Shown: positions 1-7,051 of the stretch, in pieces
How positions within the stretch are numbered: position 1 is the first letter of the stretch
Layout of the letters: each line of letters opens with the position of its first letter
DNA from: Dehalococcoidales bacterium
GTDB lineage: Bacteria; Chloroflexota; Dehalococcoidia; Dehalococcoidales; RBG-16-60-22
Length of the DNA: 8,384 bases
Reading direction: 5' to 3'
Assembly: GCA_030603605.1 (NCBI GenBank)
Contig: JAUVXN010000050.1
Coordinates: forward strand, 1 to 8,384
Made by a program: the position numbers and the translations under genes
Notes under the pieces: generated by a model
Told to the model about the DNA's origin: nothing
The model's database searches: none
The model's input: only the letters and a program-made list of their open reading frames with translations

Positions 1-2
1 TA

Positions 3-812
3 GCTTTAGCCACCATCGCCTATACCGGGATTGAAACTATGTCTCAGATGGCTGAAGAAACCAAGCAACCAGAGAAAAAAGTACCTGAAGCACTTTTTAT
101 GATGATAGTTGCTGTTCTGGTTATCTTCGCTGGCATCTCCCTGGTATCCCTGTCAGCTATGCCGCCTGAAGAACTTGCTTCCGAATGGTCCAGGGACCCG
201 GTAGCTGGTATTGCCGCCAGTCTTCCACTAGAATTAATACGCATTATCCTCAAGCCCCTAATAGCCATCCTGGCTGGCACTATTTTGCTCATAGCAACCA
301 ATGCTGGGCTTATCGGCATCTCAAGACTTGCCTTCTCAATGGGAAGCCACAAGCTGATACCTCCAGCGCTTAGCCGAGTGCATCCTCGATTTAAGACACC
401 CTACATTTCAATAATTCTGTTCAGCATAGTTGCTCTTATCGTTTTAACTCCAGGGTTTTTTGCGGCTAATGTCTTCAAGAATATGGGAGCATTATACGCC
501 GTTGGTTCTTTGCTAGCCTTTATGTTTGCCCACACCTCCATCCTAAGCCTAAGAATCAGAAAGCCAGAATTGCCTCGCCCTTTTAAGCTCAGAGGGAACA
601 TAAGAATTAAGGGACGTGAACTACCGGTAAGCGCCATCCTTGGTTTAGTAACACTATCGATAATATGGATAATCATACTAATTACCCAGTCTTATAGCCG
701 ATGGGTCGGTCTTGCCTGGATGGTTGTCGGACTGATTATTTATTACTTCTACCGGCGAAAGGAGCACTTGCCACTAACCCACACGACAGAGAACCGAGAG
801 GAATTTAATTAA
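3..812 (+). CDS. APC-superfamily permease, C-terminal part (5' end outside window)
   Basis: Membrane transporter of the amino acid-polyamine-organocation (APC) superfamily. The reading frame is open from base 3 and already inside the protein: the first residues (AYTGIET, then MAEETKQPEKKVP) match the conserved TM6 end and following loop of APC permeases, so the ATG at base 39 is internal. About 269 residues are visible. Six hydrophobic segments fit TM7-TM12, with the typical cytoplasmic loop SRLAFSMGSHKLIPPALSRVHPRFKTP between TM8 and TM9. The tail after the last helix is short and polar (about 25 residues), unlike the long cytoplasmic domain of the potassium importer KimA. Substrate cannot be told from this half. 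The downstream RCK proteins and known APC-TrkA pairings (for example ceoB/ceoC beside an APC gene in mycobacteria) make an ion-linked or K+-regulated role possible; that is inference. Confidence 0.9.
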   Translation, partial: ALATIAYTGIETMSQMAEETKQPEKKVPEALFMMIVAVLVIFAGISLVSLSAMPPEELASEWSRDPVAGIAASLPLELIRIILKPLIAILAGTILLIATNAGLIGISRLAFSMGSHKLIPPALSRVHPRFKTPYISIILFSIVALIVLTPGFFAANVFKNMGALYAVGSLLAFMFAHTSILSLRIRKPELPRPFKLRGNIRIKGRELPVSAILGLVTLSIIWIIILITQSYSRWVGLAWMVVGLIIYYFYRRKEHLPLTHTTENREEFN

Positions 813-876
813 AAAGGAGCATAAAATATCTCTTTGCAATTTAATAAAGTTAAATGGGGAAAGGGAGGCATCGGAA

Positions 877-1458
877 ATGGAAGACAAGGAAAAGGCTGAA
901 GAACTAACACCGTTACTGCGGGGAGACAAGGTGCTCCGTATTCGCAGGCGAAGGCCACGCCGAAGACTCCGCATCACTCCGGACATCCCAGGAGTTTTTA
1001 GATTTCTTAAGCAGATAATCACTGAAACTCCTCTAATACCATTGATGTTTGCTCTCGTCGGGCTCTGGTTACTCTCATCTTGGGGTATTTATCTCGCCGA
1101 GCGGGGAGCAAATGAACAGATAAATTCCTATGGTTACGCGCTGTGGTGGGCCTTCACCGCTATGCAAACGCAAGGTGCCAATAGCCCGGGACCGATTACT
1201 GCTACCGGGATGACAATCGGTTCAATCTGGTCAATACTCAGTACGATTGCCTTTTTTGGTGTCATAATCGCTACCCTTTATGCCTACTTCATGTTCCCCA
1301 GGCGGCGCCCTTCCCGGGAGATCGTAAGTGCCCTCCAATATAATCTGGAGCAATTAGAAAACTTGTCTGTCGATGAGTTGGAGGTGCTCAGGGAGACTAC
1401 AGTACGGATTGTAAATACCCGAATAAAGGAGCTCAAACAGAAGCCTTCAAGCCATTAA
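877..1458 (+). CDS. Two-TM channel-like membrane protein with a non-canonical selectivity filter
   Basis: A 193-residue protein with the layout of a two-helix potassium channel subunit (Ion_trans_2 type). An acidic then strongly basic N-terminus (RRRRPRRR near 23-30) precedes TM1 (about 52-74), a pore-helix-like stretch (YALWWAFTAM, 87-96), TM2 (about 112-139), a basic PRRRPSR stop-transfer segment, and a C-terminal helix likely to form a coiled coil (148-188). The pore aligns well with K+ channels: aromatic pore helix, T98, G100, P106, T108 and G111 all fall in register. However, the TVGYGD filter is replaced by TQGANS (98-103). There is no RCK domain in the chain; separate RCK proteins follow downstream. 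The start is ATG with AGGGAGG at 862-868, 8 bases upstream. The gap to the permease is only 64 bases, so they may be co-transcribed. Ion selectivity, or any conduction at all, is uncertain. Confidence 0.8.
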   Translation: MEDKEKAEELTPLLRGDKVLRIRRRRPRRRLRITPDIPGVFRFLKQIITETPLIPLMFALVGLWLLSSWGIYLAERGANEQINSYGYALWWAFTAMQTQGANSPGPITATGMTIGSIWSILSTIAFFGVIIATLYAYFMFPRRRPSREIVSALQYNLEQLENLSVDELEVLRETTVRIVNTRIKELKQKPSSH

Positions 1459-1519
1459 CTCATACAGCAAAGAGCCAGAAGAAATTCAATTAAAAAAATA
1501 ATAGCTTGGCAAAAGGGTA

Positions 1520-1548
1520 TTGTAGATTTTCAATGAGAGGGTTATAAT
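1520..1548 (+). promoter_or_regulatory. Sigma-70-type promoter upstream of the UspA-family gene
   Basis: TTGTAG (1520-1525; 3 of 6 match to the -35 consensus) is followed after 17 bases by a perfect TATAAT (1543-1548). Transcription would begin near 1555, about 20 bases before the ATG at 1576. It sits in the 117-base gap after the channel-like gene and could drive usp and the two trkA genes. The -35 is weak, so an activator or moderate basal activity is possible. Confidence 0.6.
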
Positions 1549-1575
1549 ACTCTAAATAAAAAGGCTTAGAAAATA

Positions 1576-1992
1576 ATGGAAATTCATAAGATTCTTATGC
1601 CGGTAATTGGCACCGAAGCCGATGAAGAAGCAATGAGGCTAGCCTGCAGGCTGGCTAAAAAGAATAAAAGCAAAATTTTGGCGATTTACTCCATCAAAAT
1701 AAAGCGCGCCCTGCCGCTGGATGCTGAAATTGAGTCCGAAATTCAAAAGGCTGAAGCTGTTCTAGACCATATAGAGATGGTCGCCGAAGAACAAGACTAT
1801 GAGATAGAGACCGACATACTTCAAGCCCGCGAGGCCGGCCCAGCTATCATTGATGAAGCCATGGAACGAGGAGCTGACCTAATCTTGATAGGTATCAAAC
1901 ACAAGACACGCTTCGGGCAATTTAGTCTGGGGCACGTGGTGCCATACGTGCTGCAAAATGCTCCATGTCCGGTGATACTGTATCAGCAATAA
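1576..1992 (+). CDS. Universal stress protein (UspA-fold) with degenerate ATP loop
   Basis: A 138-residue single Usp domain. It opens with the usual first strand (HKILMPVIGTEADEEAM, 4-20) and ends with the family hallmark: DLILIGIKHK (101-110), then LGHVVPYVLQNAPCPVILY. In ATP-binding members the last motif is G-x2-G-x9-G-S/T. Here the first and third glycines are kept (G106, G119), but the middle glycine is H109 and the serine is H120. ATP binding is therefore doubtful and the protein may behave like the non-ATP-binding UspA group. Usp proteins are cytoplasmic and often regulate transporters or channels. The position between a channel-like protein and two RCK proteins, and behind its own promoter, suggests a regulatory subunit of an ion transport system; this is inference. 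A weak AAGG (1561-1564) precedes the ATG. The next gene starts 21 bases downstream. Confidence 0.88.
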   Translation: MEIHKILMPVIGTEADEEAMRLACRLAKKNKSKILAIYSIKIKRALPLDAEIESEIQKAEAVLDHIEMVAEEQDYEIETDILQAREAGPAIIDEAMERGADLILIGIKHKTRFGQFSLGHVVPYVLQNAPCPVILYQQ

Positions 1993-2013
1993 AATATGTA
2001 ATTGGGGTTGCTT

Positions 2014-2412
2014 ATGAAAGTAGTAATTATGGGCTGCGGACGAGTCGGCGCTCAACTCGCCGGATTACTGGATGCTGATGGACACGAGGTTGCCATCCTG
2101 GATACTGATTCTTATAGCTTCCGAAGATTATCACCAACCTTCGGCGGCAACGCCCTGATTGGTAATGGTATTGACCAGGAAGCATTGAAAAGAGCCGGTA
2201 TTGAGGAAGCCGATGTCTTTGTGGCATTAACCCAGGGGGACAACCGTAATGTTATGGCAACCCAAATTGCCAAGCATATTTTCAATGTGCCCAGAGCAAT
2301 CTGCCGCATATATGACCCCCTGCGTCAGGAGCTATACAATACCTTGGGGATAGAAACCTTCAGCCCAACCACAATATTTGCCCAGATGGTGAAGGAAAAG
2401 ATAGAGAGCTAA
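2014..2412 (+). CDS. TrkA-family protein with RCK_N domain only
   Basis: A 132-residue cytoplasmic protein consisting of one Rossmann RCK_N (TrkA-N) domain, which binds NAD(H) or similar nucleotides and gates a membrane ion transporter. The dinucleotide-binding glycines are G7-C-G9-R-V-G12, and D30 at the end of strand 2 is the usual ribose contact. There is no RCK_C domain. I chose ATG 2014 because it places MKVVIMGCG at the N-terminus, as in the family, with GGGG (2004-2007) as a weak ribosome site; an in-frame TTG at 2002 would add only four residues and would overlap that site. The gene is paralogous to its neighbour: both contain NVPR followed by an arginine-rich strand, and both share the 12-base string TTCAATGTGCCC. 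The stop codon at 2410-2412 overlaps the ribosome site of the next gene, so the two are almost certainly co-translated as partners. Confidence 0.88.
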   Translation: MKVVIMGCGRVGAQLAGLLDADGHEVAILDTDSYSFRRLSPTFGGNALIGNGIDQEALKRAGIEEADVFVALTQGDNRNVMATQIAKHIFNVPRAICRIYDPLRQELYNTLGIETFSPTTIFAQMVKEKIES

Positions 2413-2420
2413 GGAGAAAA

Positions 2421-3083
2421 ATGTACATCTTAATTGTCGGTGGAGGTAGAGTCGGCTACTATCTTGCCAGAGCACTGCTGAGTGAGGGGCACGAAGTGCT
2501 CATAATAGAAAAAAATGCCACTCTGTGCGAAACCATTAATGAAGAAATGGGCAACGTTTGCATCCGTGGTGACGGTTGCGAGGCCGCCACTCTGACCGAT
2601 GTCGGCACCGGCCGAGCTGATATGCTGGTGGCGGTAACCGGAGACGACGAAGATAATCTGGTTGCCTGCCAGGTAGCCAAGTATAAATTCAATGTGCCCC
2701 GCACCATAACCCGCATCAGAAATCCACAAAACGAAAAAATCTTCAAGAAACTAGGCGTAGATGTCATCGTAAGTACCACTGATATCATCCTCGAAACTAT
2801 TGAGAAAGAGGTGCCCACGCACCCCCTGACCCACCTGCTGCCCCTCAGCGATAAGGGGCTGGGGATTGTAGAAGTAAGAATCCCACCGACATCAACGGCT
2901 ATAGGCAAATTAATCAAGGAGATTTCGTTACCGGCGGGAACTAAACTTGCCCTGGTTATCCCCAAGGACAGGAAGCCCCGTATGCCTACCCCCAGCACTG
3001 TCCTTCGCGAAGGAGACCAGATAATAGCTCTTACCGCCCCCGAATCAGAAGAGGCATTGCGAGCTGCCCTGACCGGCGCTTAA
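2421..3083 (+). CDS. trkA: TrkA-family protein (RCK_N + RCK_C)
   Basis: A 220-residue cytoplasmic regulator of an ion (probably K+) transporter. RCK_N occupies about 1-118, with nucleotide-binding glycines G7-G-G9-R-V-G12 and acidic E30 after strand 2. A linker (119-145) leads to an RCK_C/TrkA_C ligand domain (about 146-210), recognised from IVEVRIPPTSTAIGKLI, the strand LALVIPKD and the end REGDQIIALTAP. The size matches half-length TrkA proteins such as CeoB/CeoC or KtrA, rather than the duplicated 458-residue E. coli TrkA. AAGGAG (2411-2416) lies 4 bases before the ATG and overlaps the preceding stop codon, giving tight coupling to the RCK_N-only gene. No TrkH/KtrB gene is in view; possible membrane partners are the upstream channel-like protein or the APC permease. 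The symbol is used in the family sense only. Confidence 0.9.
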   Translation: MYILIVGGGRVGYYLARALLSEGHEVLIIEKNATLCETINEEMGNVCIRGDGCEAATLTDVGTGRADMLVAVTGDDEDNLVACQVAKYKFNVPRTITRIRNPQNEKIFKKLGVDVIVSTTDIILETIEKEVPTHPLTHLLPLSDKGLGIVEVRIPPTSTAIGKLIKEISLPAGTKLALVIPKDRKPRMPTPSTVLREGDQIIALTAPESEEALRAALTGA

Positions 3084-3130
3084 AGTCCAGGTCAGTTGTC
3101 AAGGGAAGCCGACCACGGATTAGGCAAAAA

Positions 3131-3161
3131 TAGTGGGCAAAGATATAACCGTTGCCCATTA
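3131..3161 (+). repeat. Hairpin in the trkA-comEA gap
   Basis: TAGTGGGCAA (3131-3140) and TTGCCCATTA (3152-3161) pair over 10 positions, one of them a G-T wobble, around an 11-base loop. No T-run follows, so it is not a standard intrinsic terminator. A weak promoter-like pair, TTAGGC (3120-3125) and TATAAC (3144-3149), overlaps it with 18-base spacing and could serve comEA. The function is unknown; it may separate the transport operon from the competence genes. Confidence 0.35.
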
Positions 3162-3198
3162 CTGCTATGCTAAGTAGAGCTACGACAGGAGGCTTTCC

Positions 3199-3702
3199 AT
3201 GACCAAGCTTAACCAGTTCTGGACGCTGATTATTATTCTCCTGATAGCTGTTATTGTAGTTGGTAGCTTAGTGACCTGGTCAAGATACAGCCGAAGCCAA
3301 CCCATAGAAATTTCCATATCCCCTAGCCAGAAAATACAAGGCGAGATATACATCGGCGGGGCAGTCAATAACCCTGGCTTCTACCCACTAAAAGCCGGAG
3401 ACAGCATAGACGATGTTATTCGGGTGGCGGGCGGGACTTCCGTCAATACTGACGCCAGTCGACTCAAACTCTACATTCCTGAAGTAGAAAAAGAGGAGCC
3501 GCCACAAAAAGTCAACCTTAACCGGGCTGAAGCGTGGCTACTGCAAGCACTGCCTGGAATTGGCGAAACCAGAGCTCAAGCCATTATAGACTATCGCCAG
3601 CAAAACGGACAGTTTGATAATATTAATGAGCTGACTAAGGTAGAAGGCATAGGTACTGCTACCTACGAGAAAATCAAACAACTAGTTACTGTAGCTGACT
3701 AA
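3199..3702 (+). CDS. comEA: ComEA family DNA-uptake protein
   Basis: A 167-residue membrane-anchored double-stranded DNA receptor for natural transformation. An uncleaved N-terminal signal anchor (about 7-26) faces the rest outward. An SLBB domain follows (about 48-95, with GAVNNPGFYPL and the DDVIRVAGGT helix). The C-terminus is the tandem helix-hairpin-helix DNA-binding domain (105-165), with both hairpins clear: LPGIG at 118-122 and VEGIG at 148-152, and the family string VNLNRAEAWLLQ before them. ACAGGAGG (3184-3191) lies 7 bases before the ATG. Length and domain order are normal, so the protein should be intact. It lies directly before comEC, its usual partner, which feeds a single strand through the membrane; here that partner is broken. 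Confidence 0.93.
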   Translation: MTKLNQFWTLIIILLIAVIVVGSLVTWSRYSRSQPIEISISPSQKIQGEIYIGGAVNNPGFYPLKAGDSIDDVIRVAGGTSVNTDASRLKLYIPEVEKEEPPQKVNLNRAEAWLLQALPGIGETRAQAIIDYRQQNGQFDNINELTKVEGIGTATYEKIKQLVTVAD

Positions 3703-3712
3703 AATCTTGGGG

Positions 3713-3748
3713 AAACAATTCATAGCTGTGTAGATAGGAATTGTTTTT
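3713..3748 (+). terminator. AT-rich hairpin with T-run between comEA and comEC
   Basis: AAACAATTC (3713-3721) and GAATTGTTT (3738-3746) form a perfect 9-bp stem with a 16-base loop. The second arm runs into five consecutive T (3744-3748). The stem is weak in G+C, so it may act as a partial terminator or attenuator that lowers comEC relative to comEA, or may simply protect the comEA message end. Confidence 0.35.
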
Positions 3749-3783
3749 GATGTTATGTAAACCTTTAATCAGGACGAAGGCTC

Positions 3784-5478
3784 GTGCCACTTATATGTCT
3801 TAGTTGTGCCTGGGTGGCTGGTATCTTTTTAGGGTCGAGTTTTTACCTGCCTTTAGCCCTCATTCTCACCGGACTTATACCTCTCCCCCTGCTTTTCTTC
3901 ATCCGCCAACACCGTAAGATAATAATCCTGACCAGTTTCAGCCTCTTTACCCTCTTCGCCGCTACCGCCTACTCCTATTCAGGTCTGCACACGGTCAATG
4001 AAAGCAGCCTGCGACTCTATAACGACAAGGTTACAGAAGTCAAAGGGATGGTGGCGAGAGACCCGGAGGTTAGAGATAAAACTACCCATCTCCACCTGTC
4101 AGCCACCGAAATAAAGTTGGATAAAGGGTGGCAAAAAGTATCAGGAACGGCTCTGCTATTTGTGCCCAGATACCCTGCCTATAAATACGGCGATGTCCTC
4201 CTGGTAAGCGGAAAACTGGAGACGCCGTCCCCGTTTGATGACTTTGATTATAAAGGTTACCTGGCCAGCCAGGGAATCTACACTACCATGCTCTACCCTA
4301 AAATAGAAATAGAAGAGAGGGGGAAGGGCTTCAAGCCGCTGGAATGGGTCTATTTCATAAGAAATGACACAGCCCAAACCCTTTCGGCGGTACTGCCTGA
4401 TCCACAGGGAGCACTGGCTCAGGGTATTATTCTGGGTATGCGGGGCAACATTCCATTATCACTCAAGACTGATTTCACCCGCACCGGTACTGCCCATCTG
4501 CTGGCTATATCCGGTCTCCATCTAAGCATCGTGGCCGGCATCCTACTCAGCATAGGTATATGGCTCTTCGGACGGAGGCACTACCTCTACATCTGGCTAG
4601 CCCTAGGCATAATCTGGCTTTATGCCCTGCTCACCGGTCTGCACCTACCGGTAGTCCGGGGCGCCATCATGGCCAGCCTGTTCCTCGCTGCCGAGCTCGC
4701 AGGCAGACAGCGCAGTGCCATCACTGCGCTAACTTTTGCCGCAGCGATAATGGTGGGCATCAGCCCCTATATCCTGGGGAATGCCGCTTTCCAGTTGAGC
4801 TTCCTGGCTATGGCCGGCCTGGTCTTCCTTTTCCCCATCTTCCAGGCTCTGGGAAGAAGAGCAGTCAAGGCTACCCTGGGTGAAGATGGAGCAATAGCAT
4901 CAATAGCCAATATTACCAGCGATAGCCTCAGTATAACCATGGGAGCAGTCATCGCCGTCTGGCCGGTGGTTGCCTATCACTTTGGCATTATTGCATTTGT
5001 TGGTCCGCTAGCCAACTTCCTTTCCCTACCCGCCCTGCCAGGCATTATCATCACCGGCGCTCTAACCGGGGGGCTGGGACTTATAGCTCTACCCGCCGCC
5101 CAGGCTATCGGCTGGCTAACCTGGCTCTTCCTATCATATATGTTATTAGTGGTTAACGGTCTGGCGGCATCTTCTCTGTCATTTATCGAGGTAGGCTCAG
5201 TTGACACTACCCTGATAGGGATTTACTATTCAGTCCTTGCCACCGCTATCTTCCTAAGTCGGAAGACCAGCCCAATGCCCAAAGCTACCGCCCGACTAAA
5301 GTCGGGGGCAGGTAAATCGTTTAACCTCGTTTCCAGACTACCCAAGAAGTGGGTCCTGCCACCGCTACTGCTGGCAGCGATACTGGTATCTGTCACCGCC
5401 GCCAGCATGCCCGATGATAAGCTTCGTGTCAGCTTCCTCGATGTCGGGCAGGGTGACGCCATCCTGATGCAGTGGTAG
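3784..5478 (+). CDS. comEC: ComEC/Rec2 DNA channel protein, truncated at the metallo-beta-lactamase domain
   Basis: Polytopic channel that takes single-stranded DNA into the cell during transformation. From the GTG start (in-frame TAA at 3766-3768 upstream; AGGA and GAAGG just before it) there are hydrophobic helices (about 1-70), a soluble OB-like/DUF4131 region (about 75-180), and the Competence domain (about 205-490), marked by TGTAHLLAISGLH (234-246) and NAAFQLSFLAMAG (333-345). After a last helix (about 524-540) the chain reaches LDVGQGDAILMQ, the conserved opening of the metallo-beta-lactamase-like domain, then W and a TAG stop. The whole metal-binding part is missing: 564 residues against roughly 750-800 for full-length members. 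The cut coincides with the start of a serine recombinase element, whose gene overlaps this one tail to tail by 50 bases. The product is probably non-functional in uptake, although a role for the remaining channel domain cannot be excluded. Confidence 0.92.
   Translation: MPLICLSCAWVAGIFLGSSFYLPLALILTGLIPLPLLFFIRQHRKIIILTSFSLFTLFAATAYSYSGLHTVNESSLRLYNDKVTEVKGMVARDPEVRDKTTHLHLSATEIKLDKGWQKVSGTALLFVPRYPAYKYGDVLLVSGKLETPSPFDDFDYKGYLASQGIYTTMLYPKIEIEERGKGFKPLEWVYFIRNDTAQTLSAVLPDPQGALAQGIILGMRGNIPLSLKTDFTRTGTAHLLAISGLHLSIVAGILLSIGIWLFGRRHYLYIWLALGIIWLYALLTGLHLPVVRGAIMASLFLAAELAGRQRSAITALTFAAAIMVGISPYILGNAAFQLSFLAMAGLVFLFPIFQALGRRAVKATLGEDGAIASIANITSDSLSITMGAVIAVWPVVAYHFGIIAFVGPLANFLSLPALPGIIITGALTGGLGLIALPAAQAIGWLTWLFLSYMLLVVNGLAASSLSFIEVGSVDTTLIGIYYSVLATAIFLSRKTSPMPKATARLKSGAGKSFNLVSRLPKKWVLPPLLLAAILVSVTAASMPDDKLRVSFLDVGQGDAILMQW
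5291..5306 (+). repeat. Perfect GC-rich hairpin inside comEC
   Basis: CCCGAC (5291-5296) and GTCGGG (5301-5306) form a 6-bp perfect stem with a TAAA loop, inside codons for residues 503-508. It lies in the variable linker between the Competence domain and the last helix, where the encoded ARLKSGAGKS is polar and unlike the membrane segments around it. The compact shape resembles REP-type palindromic units that sometimes insert into linkers of genes. Confidence 0.4.
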
Positions 5479-7051
5479 CGGTATACCCCACTTCGACAGG
5501 TATTGCCTCCTGTATTGTAATGCAGTCGCCGTCTACCAAAACCTTTATCTGAAGGGCTTGCAAGGCCAAGCGCCTTTCACTATAGTCCAGTTTCTTTAGG
5601 TTGCTTGATACGAGTTCACAGGCAGTCTTTAGATTGTCACGATTCAGTTCCAATTGCTTATTGCTTTCGATGCGTTGCTCAAGTTTAGCTTTCTCTATCT
5701 GAAATTCTTTAATATTCTTCTCAATAGCACTGATGTCTTTCCTAAACGCAGCTTCGTCTCCGGTTATCTCAAAAGCTTTCCACACCCTTTCCTTTTGATG
5801 TTCCCTGTTTTCCAACTGCGTGGTCAATCTTTCTAGGTCCTTTTGCCATATGTTCGTATTTTGCTCTGTTTCCCTCTTTTCCAGTTCGGACAATACCAAT
5901 TCAGGCTGATTTAATACTTTATCCACCTCTTGCCACACAAGGTTTTCTAACCGTTTGGCATTGTGCTGCCGATTGTCACACCGGACCGGCGTAACTTTCT
6001 TTAATCTTCCCGAACATTGATAGAATGGGTAGCAATATCTCTTTCCGTTCCTTGGCTTGATACCCGGAGCTCCCCAGAAGACGCGACCACATCTGGCACA
6101 GTAAATATGGCCATGGAGTAGATATTCATTCTTGCTATTTCGTGTTGCCATTCTGTGGTTTTCTTTAAGCCTTTCCTGGGCAGCGTCAAATAGTTCCTGT
6201 GATATGATTACTGGCGTGGCATTAGGGATCTCAATCCATTCCTCTTTTGGCTTCCAAATAATACCTGTATTCTTACGCTTGGTATCGGGTTTCACCCTGA
6301 ATCTAGGTTCTCCATAGGTGCAAGTAAAGGCGTATGTTTTGCCTGTATATGCGATATTCTTTAGTATCTTTTGCACTGTGCTTCTTATCCAGAAACCTTT
6401 GCCAGAAGGTGTTGGCACTTTCAGGTCCCTAAGCCGATAGGTGATAGCATCGGTTGAAAGCCTTTCTTCAACCAGCCAGCAATACATCTCCCTGACCCAC
6501 TTAGCTTCTTCCTCATTCACATACCGGATACCTTCCCCGAGGCCTTTGCCCCTTATATATGTGTAACCATAAAGTTTGGCATGACTATTAGCCGGGAGCT
6601 TGCCAGCCAATGCCCTAGTCCTTTTGCCCCTCATTGTTCTCTCTCTTATCTTCTCCACCTCAACTTTAGCAGTATAACCCCTGATGTAGGAGACAAGTTT
6701 GCCTAGGTCCGAACTGTCTACATTTTCGGTAACCGAGATGAGCTGGACACCGTGCCTCTCCATTTCATCTTCCAAAATAATTTCGTGCACTGGGTCGCCG
6801 GACAGACGGTCAAGCACATAGACAATAACCGCATCAATCTGCTTATCCCTGACCCATTGTCTTAGTTGGTTGAGCTTGGGTCGGTCGAGTGTTAAGCGTG
6901 AACCAACTTCGGAAAGGACGAAGGTGCCCGGGGTATTATAGCCAAGTTCTTTTCCTTTTGCTAAGTCAGCCCCACGTTGGCTATCTAGGCTTGTGCCTTC
7001 CCTTTCTTGGGCTTCCCCTGAAACCCGGCAATATATGGCTGCTGTTTTCAT
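5429..7051 (-). CDS. Large serine recombinase (site-specific integrase)
   Basis: A 540-residue DNA integrase/excisionase. The resolvase catalytic domain (1-150) has YCRVS with nucleophile S11 and R9, DRLS with R82, and the E-helix segment IRERTMRGKRTRA. The position that is normally arginine in DRL-x-R is G85 (codon GGC at 6797-6799, one base from CGC). A Recombinase domain follows (about 160-290), then a zinc ribbon with C318, C321, C346 and C358, a long coiled coil (about 395-470), and the usual C-terminal strand pair VDGDCITI near 507-514. The family fold ends at about 518-522; the remaining residues, ending HPARHRGS, are antisense comEC codons, and the stop (5429-5431) belongs to comEC. 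AAGGAGG (7060-7066) lies inside the upstream gene, and its stop overlaps this ATG (TAATG), so the two are coupled. It probably inserted the element into comEC. Confidence 0.93.
   Translation of the reverse strand: MKTAAIYCRVSGEAQEREGTSLDSQRGADLAKGKELGYNTPGTFVLSEVGSRLTLDRPKLNQLRQWVRDKQIDAVIVYVLDRLSGDPVHEIILEDEMERHGVQLISVTENVDSSDLGKLVSYIRGYTAKVEVEKIRERTMRGKRTRALAGKLPANSHAKLYGYTYIRGKGLGEGIRYVNEEEAKWVREMYCWLVEERLSTDAITYRLRDLKVPTPSGKGFWIRSTVQKILKNIAYTGKTYAFTCTYGEPRFRVKPDTKRKNTGIIWKPKEEWIEIPNATPVIISQELFDAAQERLKENHRMATRNSKNEYLLHGHIYCARCGRVFWGAPGIKPRNGKRYCYPFYQCSGRLKKVTPVRCDNRQHNAKRLENLVWQEVDKVLNQPELVLSELEKRETEQNTNIWQKDLERLTTQLENREHQKERVWKAFEITGDEAAFRKDISAIEKNIKEFQIEKAKLEQRIESNKQLELNRDNLKTACELVSSNLKKLDYSERRLALQALQIKVLVDGDCITIQEAIPVEVGYTATTASGWRHPARHRGS
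5462..5490. other. Predicted attachment-site junction (attL/attR) of the element inside comEC
   Basis: On the left, comEC codons continue faithfully up to about CAG 5470-5472 (DVGQGDAILMQ). To the right, the sequence is recombinase 3' DNA. GGTATACC (5480-5487), a perfect 8-bp palindrome, sits just inside the element. Serine integrases leave a short core shared by both ends. The exact crossover cannot be placed because the other end of the element is beyond the window. Confidence 0.55.

Noticed and set aside
2002..2013. TTG as alternative start of the first trkA gene
   Set aside because: It would use bases that form the ribosome site and add residues before the conserved first strand.
3131..3161. 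Hairpin after trkA as an intrinsic terminator
   Set aside because: No T-run follows the second arm.
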